From Proteles cristata cristata (Eukaryota; Chordata; Mammalia; Carnivora; Hyaenidae), in assembly GCA_017311185.1 (NCBI GenBank), contig JAESUZ010004907.1, positions 1,116,001-1,180,000 of the forward strand: a DNA stretch of 64,000 bases. Direction: 5' to 3'. Made by a program: the position numbers and the translations under genes. Position 1 is the stretch's first letter. Each line of letters opens with the position of its first letter. Shown here piece by piece: positions 30,740 to 41,566 of this stretch. Under the pieces are notes generated by a model. That model was not told the DNA's origin and ran no database searches. It saw only the letters and a program-made list of their open reading frames with translations.

Positions 30740-31250
30740 AAAAACAAACCACTTTAATATTTACATCCAAGGAAATTTAATGCAAGGAATTTGTTTCACA
30801 GATAACGGGTGGGATGCTGAACATGGGATGGTGATGAAACTAGCAAGCGGGAAGTCATTAGCACCCCAGCACTGGGGGGCGGGGGGGGTTGCTCATAGGG
30901 AGAAGATGGCCTTAGCAACCTGACACTGGGGGGGGTGTGTGTGGCAGGGGTGGAGCCACCAGAGCCCAGAGCTGAGGTCACCCTGCAGAATGGGAGTCTC
31001 AGAAGGATTGTTGGAGACCAAGGAGAGCAAGACTGGACGAAGAAGAGAAAGAAGGAGAGAAGTGGAGAGATATCCTGGTTCTCTTTCCCCTGTGATCCAA
31101 TCTCTTGCCAGCGCTTTGGGCTAGACCCAGTTGGGAATGATCTGAGAGGGCACCCAGATGTGCAGCTATAGGGGTTCATTTGTCTGTGATAAAGGGCTTA
31201 TAGAACAGGGGAGAGGCACGAGTGAATTTGAGGGCAGATGAGTTCCTGCC
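30740..31250 (+). mobile_element. Possible old interspersed repeat, G-rich
   Basis: The order 'aggaaatttaatgcaaggaatttg', 'gggtggagccaccagagcccagagctgaggtcacc', 'agaatgggagtctcagaaggattgttgg', 'tctcttgccagcgctttgggctagaccca' and 'gtgcagctataggggttca' recalls an old mammalian repeat with a 'gcagaa...gagtctgcagaagggttgctgg' pattern. The family is unnamed. Open frames of 61-127 codons on both strands are not supported as genes. Confidence 0.4.
30874..30950 (+). other. Cluster of long G-runs
   Basis: Runs of 6 and 8 G (30874-30888, separated by one C), then 3, 8 and 4 G up to 30950. They satisfy the run requirement for a G-quadruplex, but the middle loops are long. Confidence 0.6.
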
Positions 31251-31309
31251 TGGCACAGGGCTATGCCCCAAAGCAGCACCATGCTTTGTGGAGAAGCTAG
31301 AGAGGCAGT

Positions 31310-32250
31310 TCCATTAAGATTAGGACATGACAATGATGTTCACTATTACTGGTACCAAGTGACGTGGCTGGAAGTGATGCTATCGCTGTATGACAAGAAA
31401 ACCACCTAAGAAGAAAGACTTGGACCTGTCGTAATATGATGCATTTGATAAAATGCCATAATTTACACACGGTATGGTTATCTACATGAAAAAGGCAATG
31501 GAAGTAACAGAAAAATGATGAAAAGCTAATAAAAGTACGAGTTTGCATATTCAAGGGAAATGTATCAAATCAACAGTGTTCCACGATGCTGCAAAAACTA
31601 ATAGAAAGTAGAATGGAAAACAAGGTATTGGAACGTATAAGAGATAATAAGGTATTATTTACAAAACCAAGCGAGAATAATCAAGGACCTAAGACTTCAG
31701 CTAACGAGTGATGACTAAGAACTTCACGGCAAAATTTATTATGTTATTAAAAGATGCAAACATCTGATTAAATTAAAGCATACAGTTTGTTCTTGGGTGA
31801 AACAACTCGAGTGTTTGTGTAAATATATACATGCAAATATAATAATATGCAGATTCAATGCTCTCTCAGTAAGACTTCCTGTAGGATTTTTTGGAGAACT
31901 TGACAGACCTATTTGAAAATGAATAGGAGATCTTAAATATCCGTAAATGGCAAGATAGCTACAGAATGTATACTACATAACTGTAATAATAAAAACCTAC
32001 AGGCAAAGTTGCAAGATCATGCAAATGGACCAAAGGAACAAAATAGAAACTTTAGGAGTATGTCTCCGGGGATTTGGTATATGAAAAAGTCGGCACGTCA
32101 AAACACTGGGGAAATGGGTTTTTCATTCGCTGGTGTTGGAAGTACTGGGCCACTAAGATAAATAAAGCTACACTTCTTTGTTATGCTATTTACAAAGAAG
32201 AAATCCAAAAGGATTAAAGCTTTTAATAAGAAAACCGTAATTATAAGATC
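31310..32250 (+). mobile_element. Old LINE-1 ORF2 fragment
   Basis: Sense blocks in order: 'gacatgacaatgatgttcactattac', 'aatgctctctcagtaagacttcctgtagg', 'ggcaagatagctacagaatg', 'gatcatgcaaatggaccaaaggaacaaaatagaaa', 'ggggatttggtatatg', 'acttctttgttatgctatttacaaagaagaaatccaaaaggatt'. This is the distal reverse-transcriptase and downstream part of ORF2, full of stops. Confidence 0.65.
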
Positions 32251-32259
32251 AGTAGTTCA

Positions 32260-32705
32260 TTCTTAGCAATGGTTTGTGCACACTTTCGTTTAACTATTCA
32301 TGTCCTGAAGACGTCTGAGTTGTTTCTAGTTTTTGGATATTGCGAATCACGCTGTTACAAGCCTTTGTGTGTAGGTTCTAGTCCGAAACATAAGTTTTTA
32401 TTTCTCTGGGATAAATGCCCACAAGTGCAATTACAGGTTGCTTAGGAATTGGTGTTTAGTCTGATAAGAAATGGTCAAACTGTGTTCCAGAGTGATGGCA
32501 CTATTTTACATTCCCACCGAAAATAGGTGAGTGATTTGGGTTCTGGCTTCCTGGGCCAACATTCGCTGCTGTCCACATTCCTTACTACAGTCATGCTCAA
32601 GAGTGTGTAGTACTATCTGGTTGTTATTTTAATTTGCATTTCCCTGAATACTAATGGTGTTGCAATCTTTTTATGTACTTATTTACCATAAGATGTACTT
32701 TTGAG
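32260..32705 (-). mobile_element. Old LINE-1 ORF2/3' fragment, reversed
   Basis: 'tgtttctagtttttggatattgcgaatcacgctgttacaagcctttgtgtg', 'ctctgggataaatgcccacaag', 'gtgttccagagtgatggcac', 'cattcccaccgaaa' and 'tttaatttgcatttccctgaatactaatgg' are antisense L1 blocks. It faces the preceding plus-strand L1 tail to tail. Confidence 0.75.
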
Positions 32706-32871
32706 GTTGGGAAAAGAGTTCATTTGAAGAATCTTGGAGAAATAAATCCTAGAATAGGGACATATTGTACAGAAAGCTCATTTGACTAGAGGACCAGAAG
32801 GAATTAGGAGCCAGAAAGGAACAACTTGCTAAAGAAACCCAGAAAAAGAAGATAGAGGAAAAAAAGATTCC
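32706..32871. other. Unassigned purine-rich segment
   Basis: A/G-rich, including agaaacccagaaaaagaag. No gene is recognised. It ends with the left target copy of the next SINE. Confidence 0.4.
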
Positions 32872-33074
32872 CTTTTTTTAATGTTTAGTTTTGAGACGGA
32901 GAGAGAGCACAAGCAAGGGAAAGGCAGAGAGAGAGGGAGACAGAGAATCCCAACCAGGCTCTACACTGTTAGCATGGAGCCTGACATGGGGCTTGAACTC
33001 ACGAACTGTATGATCATGACCTGAGCCGAAACCAAGAGTCGGAGGCTTAAATGACTGAGACACCCCTGCCCCCA
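32872..33074 (-). mobile_element. SINEC, reversed, old
   Basis: Minus copy with 'gttagcatggagcctgacatggggct' and a degenerate head ('gactgagacacccctgcccc'). Flanks gaaaaaaagattccctt and gaaaaaaggattctt suggest an imperfect target duplication. Confidence 0.88.
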
Positions 33075-33084
33075 TGAAAAAAGG

Positions 33085-33496
33085 ATTCTTCAAGTCAAAG
33101 ACATTGCAACTTTTTTTTTCTTTAGGGTTCTATATTGAAGGCCTGGTTTTAACCTCAAATGACCCCCAAATACTGGCTGATGCTGGCCCCTGGTATAAAC
33201 GTATAATCGCCATCTGTCCACCAACTTTCTTTTAAGCTCTGTACCACTGCTGTCTGCATCTTGGCGTAGCAGGAATTCATTCCCTAGCTGAAAACCTCAT
33301 TTGTCAGATTCTGACCCTTTCTTGCCCATTTGATGAAATTTTCATAGGTGGCAACTCATAAGCTAGAACCTGGAGGGCTTATTCCTGCATACAGATGTAT
33401 GACATGTGTAGATTCCTGCATACAGATGTATGACATGTGTAGTTTTCTTTTTGTTCTTGCTGTTGTTGAAGAGGATAGCAATAAAAACAAAATTTT
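33085..33496. other. Unassigned interval with an exact tandem duplication
   Basis: Apart from the 31-bp duplication listed separately, about 400 bases have no recognised repeat or coding content. Confidence 0.4.
33381..33442 (+). repeat. Exact 31-bp tandem duplication
   Basis: Positions 33381-33411 and 33412-33442 are identical 31-bp units starting attcctgcatacagatgtat and ending gacatgtgtag, with no mismatch. The exact identity points to a recent duplication event. Confidence 0.97.
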
Positions 33497-33684
33497 TTTG
33501 GCGTACTTTATTTATTTTTTAGTATAATTTATTATCTAATTGGTTTCCATCCAACACCCGATGCTCATCCCAACAAGGGCCCTCCTCCATGCCCATCACC
33601 CACTTTCCCCACTCCCCTACCTGCCATCAACCCTCAGTTTGTTCTCATTATTCGAGAATCTCTTATGGTTTGCCTCCCTCCTTA
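33497..33684 (-). mobile_element. Carnivore LINE-1 3' end, reversed
   Basis: 'ttagtataatttattatctaattggtttccatccaacacccgatgctcatccc', 'gggccctcctccatgcccatcaccca' and 'ccatcaaccctcagtttgttctcattattcgagaatctctta' are the antisense of the young carnivore L1 3' end ('...gatgagcactgggtgttgtatggaaacc...'). It is 5'-truncated to under 200 bp. Confidence 0.85.
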
Positions 33685-33699
33685 GCAATCACAATTTTT

Positions 33700-33917
33700 T
33701 TTTTAATGTTTTATTTTTATTTTTTTTTAGGATAGAGAGAGAGACAGCGTGAGCAGGGGAGGGTCAGAGAGAGAGGGAGTCACAGGCTGAAACAGGCTCC
33801 AGGCTCTGAGCTGGCAGTCAGCACAGAGCCCGACGCGGAGCTCTAACCCACGAACCGCGAGATCATGACCTAAGTGAAAGTCGGACGCTTAACTGACTAA
33901 GCCACCCAGGCACCCCG
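33700..33917 (-). mobile_element. SINEC (young subfamily), perfect target duplication
   Basis: Full-length minus copy with 'gagctggcagtcagcacagagcccgacgcggagct' and 'gaaccgcgagatcatgacc'. It is flanked by exact gcaatcacaattttt copies (33685-33699 and 33918-33932). Confidence 0.96.
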
Positions 33918-34183
33918 GCAATCACAATTTTTAAGAGTCATGGTATTTTTGGAAGATTTCCTTTGGGTATCTCCTGGATTATCTTGAAAAATTATAAGAT
34001 GTAGGAACCCTGGGCCCCTAACACTTTTAAAGTTGCCAGAGCCTTGGAAGCCACCTTTGGTCGGAGGTGAGTGTTAAAGTTTGCCACAGTCCCCACCACT
34101 CTCTAATACATCCCCCCACGACATAGTTGAAATACAAAAAAAACAAAAATGCAAACCAATAGGGTAACAGTAGAATGCTTCTC

Positions 34184-34210
34184 CTTTTAAAAAAATGTTT
34201 ATTTATTTAT

Positions 34211-34252
<42 letters not shown>

Positions 34253-34331
34253 CTGTCATGGGGCTCAACCCCATGAACCGAGCCAAAATCAATGGTCAGA
34301 CACTTAACCAAATGAACCACTCAGGTGCTCC
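34184..34331 (-). mobile_element. SINEC, reversed, internally deleted
   Basis: The T-rich tail and a 37-bp GA run (34214-34250) join directly to 'gcctgtcatggggctcaacc' and a head ending 'tcaggtgctcc'. About 70 bp of the body is missing. Flanks tagaatgcttc (34171-34181) and tagaatgctcc (34332-34342) are an 11-bp target duplication with one mismatch. Confidence 0.9.
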
Positions 34332-34342
34332 TAGAATGCTCC

Positions 34343-35030
34343 ATGCCTGAAAATCTCTCCTGTTTTATTTTCTTACTGTACTTGCCTGACTCCTACATGA
34401 TTGGCATTTGGTTTGACCACCCTTCAGAGCCTATGCCTTCGGATTACCACCTGGCTTATGATTCCCACCTAATTCCTGAGTCAACCCTGCGCAGATCAGA
34501 TCGTAAATAGGAAACGGAAATGCCGAGCCCAGTGGGGGCTGTGCCAGAGTTGATGTTGCTGGACGCAGCCCACCGTGTGCAGGTCCCAGAGCGCTGCTTT
34601 GATACCGCCTGGGATGTCCCCATCTTAGGAAGCTTGAGCTGCTACCGACAAAATCAGTCTTTCTTGGAGGCTGAAGCCTGGCCTGTCTGACCCAAGCCAG
34701 GCTTACCCTTTCCTGTACCACTAGATACTCACATGTTGGCTTTAGAGTCGATCCCTGGATGCTGGTGTCACGTTTGTTTTCCTTTCTTCCCTTCATCACG
34801 GCATTCCGAGCCTGCGCATTTTACAATAAGCTTAAGCTCTTTTCTATTTTTCTGTGACACCTTTTGCCTCTCTCTTTTTCTATTCTTATTCAGGATTTGC
34901 AGGTCAAGCGAATAACGTAAATTACAAAAGTGTGAGATCATTTCAGCTTATAAACTATGGTATCGACTTCAGTCAAAGGTACAACTGAATTTTAACTGGT
35001 ATCAGCATCATTTATTTTTATTTTGCTCTC
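34343..35030. other. Unassigned interval
   Basis: No repeat is recognised. A 122-codon minus frame (34431-34799) is Pro/Arg/Gly-rich without a domain and is probably chance in this GC-richer patch. Confidence 0.4.
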
Positions 35031-35034
35031 CCCC

Positions 35035-35145
35035 TGACCTGAGTGCATTTATCATTCCTCTTTGTATCATTAGTCGTGAGCACTGGGCCTGGTGCATCGT
35101 AGAAACTAAACAAATGGCTGAAGAAATAAATGAAAGAGGAGCTTA
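35035..35145 (+). mobile_element. L2 3' terminal fragment
   Basis: 'gagcactgggcctggtgcatcgtagaaactaaacaaatggctgaagaaataaatga' follows the L2 3' end pattern ('cagtgcctggcacatagtaggtgctcaataaat...gaatgaatgaa'). Confidence 0.6.
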
Positions 35146-35279
35146 AAGCAACTAGTGGCTTATTTCAGACATCTCCTTGATGGCCTTTATTACAGCTTCA
35201 AAATTAGTGATTCTCAATGTCAGTCTATGCATTAGAATCATCTATATGCTTAAAAAAAAAAAACCTGAAAATTTGATCA

Positions 35280-35530
35280 CCTCACATTCCTCCTTAGAGC
35301 CTTTTTAATGACTTCTTATTGTCCTTGCAATTTGAACTCTATCTGTGCTTTTATAATCCTCTGCATAGTCTTTCAGCTCCTTGTTAATTGTGGCTCCTTC
35401 TCCATCCTCTTCCTCATCCCCAACTTCATCACATTCAAAAATCTGGCTCTTCCCATCTTTGAGGCCTCAACATAAATGTCACCTCTTCAGAGACTGTGTA
35501 TCTGAAGAGACTACCAGAATTTTATAACCC
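35280..35530 (+). mobile_element. L2 fragment
   Basis: 'gacttcttattgtccttgcaatttgaactct', 'gttaattgtggctcc', 'aatctggctcttcccatctttgaggcctcaacataaatgtcacctcttcagaga' correspond to the L2 3' region with its conserved 'ctcaaatgtcacctcctcagagag' core. Confidence 0.65.
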
Positions 35531-35547
35531 TTTTTGTGGTTGACTTC

Positions 35548-35870
35548 TGTATCAGTAAGTTCATGCTGCATAACAAGTAGCTCTGAACAACCTCTGAGGA
35601 AGCAGCTTAAAATAATCTCTGTTTTTTCCCTCCTTGTAGTTTGACTGGATGATTTTTCTCTCTCTTGAGTTCTGTGAGCTCTTGGTAGCTCTGACTCTTG
35701 GTAGGCTGATGGCTGTGGCCTCTCGGTTCCTTTCTGCGTGGCCTTTCTTCCTCACATGAGGAGCCAGCTCAGGCTCACCTACCGGGTGGTCCCAACCCTT
35801 CAACTGCAGCAAGACAGTGAGCTTCAATGTACAAGGTCTTCTCTTCTCAAGTTCCAGATTGCAGTATGTA
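35548..35870 (-). mobile_element. MaLR/MLT1-like LTR fragment, reversed
   Basis: 'tatcagtaagttcatgctgcataacaagtagctctgaacaacc', 'cagcttaaaataatctctg' and 'gcgtggcctttcttcctcacatgaggagccagctcaggctcacc' resemble the antisense of an MLT1-type LTR. The ends are not clear. Confidence 0.5.
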
Positions 35871-36155
35871 TGCAGAGATTCACTGCCCCAAACAGGCTTA
35901 GTAGCAAATGAAATAAATGAATAAGGAATAAATTAAATTGATAATTATTTTCAAAGAAAAATACAACTCCAAAACTGACCTCCGTAGAGAGAGATTCTAA
36001 ATAGACTCATTATAATAGAGCAAAGAAATTAGAATTCCTCCAACTGAAATGGCCCATATGGCTTCTCAGGTATATTTATCAAACTGTTAAAGAGAAAATA
36101 ATCCCAATTCTACTGAAAACAGAATATATAAAAAATGGGACATTTTTAAGTTCTT

Positions 36156-36365
36156 TTTTTCTAAAGTTTATTTATTTTGAGGGAGAGAGAGAGAGGAAGT
36201 ATGTGAGCAAGGGGGAGTGCAGAGAGAGAGAGAAAGAATCTCAAGCAGACTCTGAGCTGTCAGCACAGAGCCTGATGTGGGACTTGATCCCACCGACCAT
36301 GAAATCATGACCTGACACCAAATTAAGAGTTGGACGCCTCACTGACTAAGCCATTCAGGTGCCCC
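36156..36365 (-). mobile_element. SINEC inserted in LINE-1 ORF2, reversed
   Basis: Full-length minus copy with head 'actaagccattcaggtgcccc'. Host L1 sequence continues on both sides, and aagttcttt on the left versus aaattcttt on the right is the probable target duplication. Confidence 0.92.
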
Positions 36366-36745
36366 TCAAATTCTTTATATACAGTGAATATAACATTGGT
36401 CCCCAGACTCGGTGACGATTACAACAACAAGGAAATTACAGATCAACTTCAGTTATTAGTATTGATGTAAAAATCATAAATAAATTATCAGTAAGTATTA
36501 TCCAGCAGCACATTACAATTAAGAAACTATGACCAAGTAGGTTTTATTGCAGAAATGCAAGGGTAGATCAATATTAGACAATCCATTTTTATAATCCATC
36601 TTATTAATAGAGTTTGGGAGAAAAATAATATGATTGTCTCCATAGACACAGAAAATGCATTGGGCAGAATTCAACACCAGTTCATGTGAAAAAGATTAAA
36701 TGAAGTAGAAACTAATGGATAATTCTTTAATTTATACTATGCATG

Positions 36746-36747
<2 letters not shown>

Positions 36748-36798
<51 letters not shown>

Positions 36799-36810
36799 CA
36801 CGCATGTGTA
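36748..36810. repeat. (TG)n microsatellite
   Basis: A pure run of about 21 TG units (36750-36792) is followed by a degenerate TG/CA part with a cgcatgtgt stretch. It lies inside the L1 remnant, where it replaces several tens of bases of ORF2. Confidence 0.97.
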
Positions 36811-38869
36811 TTTCATCCCTAAAGCCTTCATCTTACTTACTGGAGAAACACCACAGCCTTTCTTGTTAAAGTGAGGGGAAGAAAGGGCTTATATTTAACG
36901 TTATGTTAGGAGACTTACTCAATGCAATTAGATAAAAATAGAGCAATTAGAGGCCTAAGAACTAGAAAGAAAAAGGTAAAACTGTCTGTACTTCTCAATG
37001 ATATCATTATCTATATTTGAAAAATACAAAGAGTGAAAGGAAAGTTACCTTTAACACTAAGCTTATTTTGTAAAAAAAACACAACTTATAAAGTAGCAGG
37101 TTACCAAAAAGCTACATATACTCACATATTCAAATACAGACCAGTGTGATATAATAGAACAAAAGAATATGGTTATGACAGAAAAAGAGACAAAATACCA
37201 TGGCATTAACTTTCTAATAATTCCACAATTCTCTATGAGGAAAACCATGAACACCCTGAAAGACATAACATTTGAGTTGGATAAACAGAAGGGAGCACCA
37301 TGCTTATGACTAACAAGATTCAATATCATGTAAAAGCCAGTTATTCCTAAAAGCAATTTATATGTTTAATATACTCTGTATAAAAATGCCACCAGAGACT
37401 TTTTGGAGGTGGCTTTCATGTGTAAGAAAATTTACAAGAATAGCTAGAAAACCATGTAGAAACAGAAGAGAAACAGATTGAGCTGTTCTCCACTAAATAT
37501 TGCAAGATAACATAAAGCTTCTGTAATTCAGGTTTGATTTTGATTTAGGCAGACTGAGCCATAGAACAAAATGGAAAATCTAGTACCAGATTCCATTGCA
37601 TAATGGCACTTATCAATCACACAAATGTGTTATTTTAAATAAATGGGTAATAGATGGACTTTTAATAAGTAGCACTGGGATTACTGAAAAAAAAAAAACA
37701 CAAACCAGCCAACTATGGCATAAAAAAGATTTATTCCTTGTATCGAACTCCAGGGTCATTGTAAATATATGAGAGTTACATTTAAAAATGTGACATCAAG
37801 CAAGTACTAGACAAAATTATGGGTGAATTTCTCTGTATGCTGCTAGAAAGGAAAACTTTCTGACGTATGACTCAAAATTCAGAAACAAGGAAAAAGACTG
37901 ATGAGTTTGATTACATTAAAAGATCGCCCATTGTGTGACGATCACTCCCTTATCAAAACCAAGCAACAATAAAAACACAGTCCGAGTCAAAAAGAAAAAT
38001 AACACACTGCAAAGATATTCACTGCAACATATTCACAAAATATTAGTATTCCTAACATATAAGACCTTCTCAAAATAGAGGGGGGAAGAGGACAACGATT
38101 GCCATGAAAAAAATGGGCTACAGATATGGACACTGCATCGGAGAAAACAAGATTCGAATGGTTCTCAGTCATGAAAAGCATTGTTTATAATGGGAAAAAT
38201 GCAAATTAAAACAGCGATGGGATACATGTTCTCACTTATCAGATTGCATAACTCCAAAAGATTAAAAATAATCTGTTGGTAGACTGTGAAGAAACAGGCA
38301 ATGTTCTACTGTGTTGTTAGGATTGCAAAATTGTATGATATCTACGGAAGAGAATTTGGCAATGTCTGGTGAAATTATATAAACATTTTTCTCTTTCATT
38401 TGCCCTATGAGCGCTCTGAGTGAATAAACTATGGCATAGTCACGTGATGGAATACTATGTGTTTTTTAAAGCAGAATGAGGACTACCTTTCTATATTACT
38501 TTAGATCAATTCGTACAATACATTTTTATAAGCGAGAAAAAGCACAATGGAGAAATGTGTGTATAATATATTACAATCTAAGAAGAGAATATATATTCAC
38601 ACAGATAGTCACAGGCACATGTATCTTTATATTACATTCTTATATTTAATATATATATTAAAAATATAGGAATAAATCATACAGTGGCATTTTTAAAAGT
38701 TACCCAAGGTAGGAGGGAGAAAATCTAATGGAAGGGGCATGAATAGAAGCAAAATTTTTTGGAATATGTCTTATTTTGTATATATGATTTTGTAATTTAA
38801 AACAATGTAGATCTTTTGTATAACTAGAAAAGAAAATTAAATTTTAAAAAGGCAACCCTCAGAAGTCAG

Positions 38870-40256
38870 GATTAAAATGAAGCAAATGAACTTAACTGTA
38901 TATCAGGTTGACAATATAACCACTCAGAGAGTAATTATTGCAAGTACTTTACAACCCAGTAATTTAGCTGTACATCCTTAGTGGAACATACCCTAAGGAC
39001 AAAATATTTCTCCCTCCTGAAATCTTAAATGTTTGATGGTGATGTTGATTTGTTATTCTGAGACCATGTGTGTATAATATGTGATGGAACAGATGAGCTA
39101 ATTTGCTTTTTGACATTAAGAACTGGAATTCTCAGAGTGTGAAGAGATGTAAGATGGATGAGATTATGTAGACCGTCTCAGAAAGCTGATTTTGAATTTA
39201 AAATTTAGTATAAATGTATGACATATTCCATCTTAAAAGTTGTTTTTCTAGCTTCTTCCATTAAAAATATGTTAGAACAAATTGCCCAACTCTGCTATAG
39301 TGAGAACCCCCAGGATGCAATTCATCCTAAAGAAACGAAGGCTTCTTGGAGAATGGCAGAACCCAGATCCATGCAGGAAACGAACGATGATCCTTGAACA
39401 TCTTGTTCTAAAGGAACAAGAAAGGCATCCGAGATTACTAGGGTCATGGCACAAAGTTTCAGGACTCAAATTGGAAAGTTGCCACAGACCAAAGGTGGGA
39501 CCATTTGAGAAACAATAATCACGATCGATAGTTTATGGATTGAAACACATTTCGTGACCAAGCCTAATCTAACTACTGACCGAGCTATCAATATACGATA
39601 GGAGGGTAGAGAGGAGTCAAAGGAACACATACACTGACACCATACAATAGAATCAGCAAAATCTAGATCATGAGAAATCTCTGACACTCATGGATCTGTC
39701 TTTTCAACCATAACCGTAAGATTATAAGGAGGGAACAAAAATTAAGGAAGAACATATAAGCCAAAGAGACATGAATCATGCAGATCAAGTGTAATCAGTG
39801 TGTAGACCTTGTTTGACTACCAAACAGCTAATAAAAATAGGAAGGAAACCTAAGGAAATTAGTACACTGATTCGATTTTTGATGATATTAGGGGACTGCA
39901 ATAGTCAATTTTTATCTATGTTTAAATGAAGAATTCTTGTCATTTAAAGGCATATACAAAAATAATTATCACATCTAGTATGTAATTATATATACTGCAT
40001 ATATAATTACATATTATATATGTATTTATATCATCACATATTATATCTAGTATCTATCATCTATGTATCTATGTATCTATCTAGCAATGGCATGATGTCT
40101 GGGATTTGCTTAAAATAATTAGGGGTGGATTGAAGTGAAGATGGGTAAAGAAATAAGGCTGGGCACGAGCTGGCCATGGATGCTGGGTGGTGGGCACACT
40201 GAGGCTCACATTGCCTATTTTTATATATGTTCGCAAATTTCCATGATAAAAAGGCA
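38870..40256 (+). mobile_element. Old LINE-1 3'UTR and 3' end (L1M type)
   Basis: The right part is clear: 'gcatgatgtctgggatttgcttaaaataattaggggtgg', 'gaagatgggtaaagaaataaggctgggc', 'catggatgctgggtggtgggcacac' and 'cgcaaatttccatgataaaaagg' form a sense L1M 3' end. The part before about 39700 is weaker and may include a second, older fragment. A small TATC/TATG array lies at 40051-40083. Confidence 0.6.
40051..40083. repeat. (TATC/TATG)n short array
   Basis: About eight tetranucleotide units of tatc and tatg, following an AT-rich tract at 39975-40050 inside the L1 3'UTR. Confidence 0.85.
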
Positions 40257-40699
40257 AGAATCTTAATAAAAATGATTGAAAAGAAAGATAATATCCATTA
40301 CAATGCCTTCTGCTTCTCTTGGCACATGTGCCCTTTTCCATCCATTCTCATTTCACTAAATCTGAACAAGTTCACGACCTCGATTAATTTTTGGATGAGA
40401 GATTATTTTCTGCTCAATTGCTTGAATGGTATTTATTCCCTTAACAGAGAATTTCTTTGAAAGCGACGTTGCATGGAATATTGATATTATTCATGAGCAC
40501 TTCGGTCATTCATCATAGGTTTTTTAACCTGGTTTCTTTTCTCTTCTATATCTTGGCAAGATTCTAAAATTATTTGAATATAACCGACACCCTTTAAATT
40601 TTTATTTAATATTTCCTGTACTATTTCTGTAATATTTTTTCAAACTCACCAAAAGCAAAACCATAAACATTAAAGTTTACACTTCTCATATGTGTTAGT
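40257..40699. other. Unassigned, AT-rich
   Basis: About 440 bases of AT-rich sequence with no recognised element or coding content. Confidence 0.4.
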
Positions 40700-41075
40700 G
40701 AGGATAGATTCACTTTTATGGTGATAACATACAGCTTGAATAATTTGGTGGCCTAAAAAAGGTTTATTTGTCACCCATGCTGCATGCTCCTTTGGATCAG
40801 CTGGGGGCTTTGCTTCTTCTAGTTGCTGAAGAGCTCAGGTTGATGGCGTCTCCATTGGCCTATGCTTCTAAAATCCAGAGATAAAGGGAAAAAATCATGG
40901 TGAACCGTAATCTGGTTCTTAAGGATTTGTGCGGAAGTAAGAGGAGTCACTTCTCTTCACCTTTTTTTTTTTTGACAAAGCAAACCATGTGGCCATACTT
41001 CAGTGTAGAGGGGTGAAGTGACTAAACCCCTTATGGAAAAGGCACCTAATGCCTATTGGTATTAATACGATCTAT
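40700..41075 (-). mobile_element. Old LTR-like repeat, reversed
   Basis: 'aaaaaaggtttatttgtcacccatgctgcatg', 'ggatcagctgggggctttgcttcttc', 'gagctcaggttgatggcgtctcc' and 'gcaaaccatgtggccatac' recall an old mammalian LTR/MaLR-like element in antisense. The family is unresolved. An 11-bp T-run interrupts it at about 40962-40973. Confidence 0.45.
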
Positions 41076-41279
41076 GCCACATAAAAAAATATTTTTAAAA
41101 TGCAGACAATTGCATCTGTACCCCTCACTGAGTGGGAGCGCAGAATAACTATAAAAACAAACTTACTTTATGCTATCTTTTCCTACATTGCTTTTATAGC
41201 ATCGTAATTCTTCCAGTGTGAGTCAAAGGTAGTTATTTCCTTTCAAATCTACTTTAGTGCTTTCTTTTTTCTTAGTTTT

Positions 41280-41518
41280 AATTTTTTTAGTGTTTTATTT
41301 ATTTCTGAGAGACAGAGAGAGAGAGAGAGAGAGACAGGGAGAGAGAGAGCATGAGCAGGGGAGTGTCAGAAAGAGAGGGAGATACAGAATCTGAAACAGG
41401 CTCCAGGCTCTGAGCTGTCAGCACAGAGCCCGATAATGGGGCTCGAACCCAGGGATCCGTGAGATCATGACCTGAGCTCAAGTCGGACGCTTTACCGACT
41501 GAGCCACCCAGGCGCCCC
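41280..41518 (-). mobile_element. SINEC, reversed (inverted pair, left member)
   Basis: Full-length minus copy with an expanded GA body (41308-41352), 'gagctgtcagcacagagcccgataatggggct' and head 'gagccacccaggcgcccc'. The head faces the head of the next SINE 48 bp away. Confidence 0.95.
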
Positions 41519-41566
41519 TGTGCCACTTTCTTTTGATTTGTGAAGTGTCTTGAAGGTTTTCACTTA

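Larger units (their letters stand above)
35885..38850 (+). mobile_element. Old LINE-1 ORF2 to 3' end, about 2.9 kb
   Basis: The longest L1 remnant here. Sense blocks run in order: 'cccatatggcttctcaggtatatttatcaaactgttaaagag', 'aattacagatcaacttcagttatta' (after the SINE), 'tgaccaagtaggttttattgcagaaatgcaagggtagatc', 'gattgtctccatagacacagaaaatgcattgggcagaattcaacacc', 'gtacttctcaatgatatcattatctata', 'tgacgtatgactcaaaattcagaaac', 'gattacattaaaagatcgcccat', 'gggaaaaatgcaaattaaaacagcgatggg' and 'gatggaatactatgtg'. It covers most of the reverse-transcriptase region and the C-terminal part of ORF2, but every frame is broken. A SINE and a TG array lie inside. Confidence 0.75.

Noticed and set aside
31310..32705. 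Twin-priming L1 inversion at the plus/minus L1 junction
   Set aside because: The order is sense then antisense (tail to tail), whereas twin priming gives antisense then sense. Only the 8.8-9.3 kb element has the right order.
32706..32871. Processed pseudogene suggested by the A/G-rich, lysine-coding 'gaaacccagaaaaagaag' segment
   Set aside because: Too short, with stops in each frame and no match to a known protein; no poly-A and no target duplication apart from that of the adjoining SINE.
36748..36810. CRISPR-like or satellite array
   Set aside because: It is a plain TG microsatellite. No spaced direct repeats of CRISPR type occur anywhere in the window.
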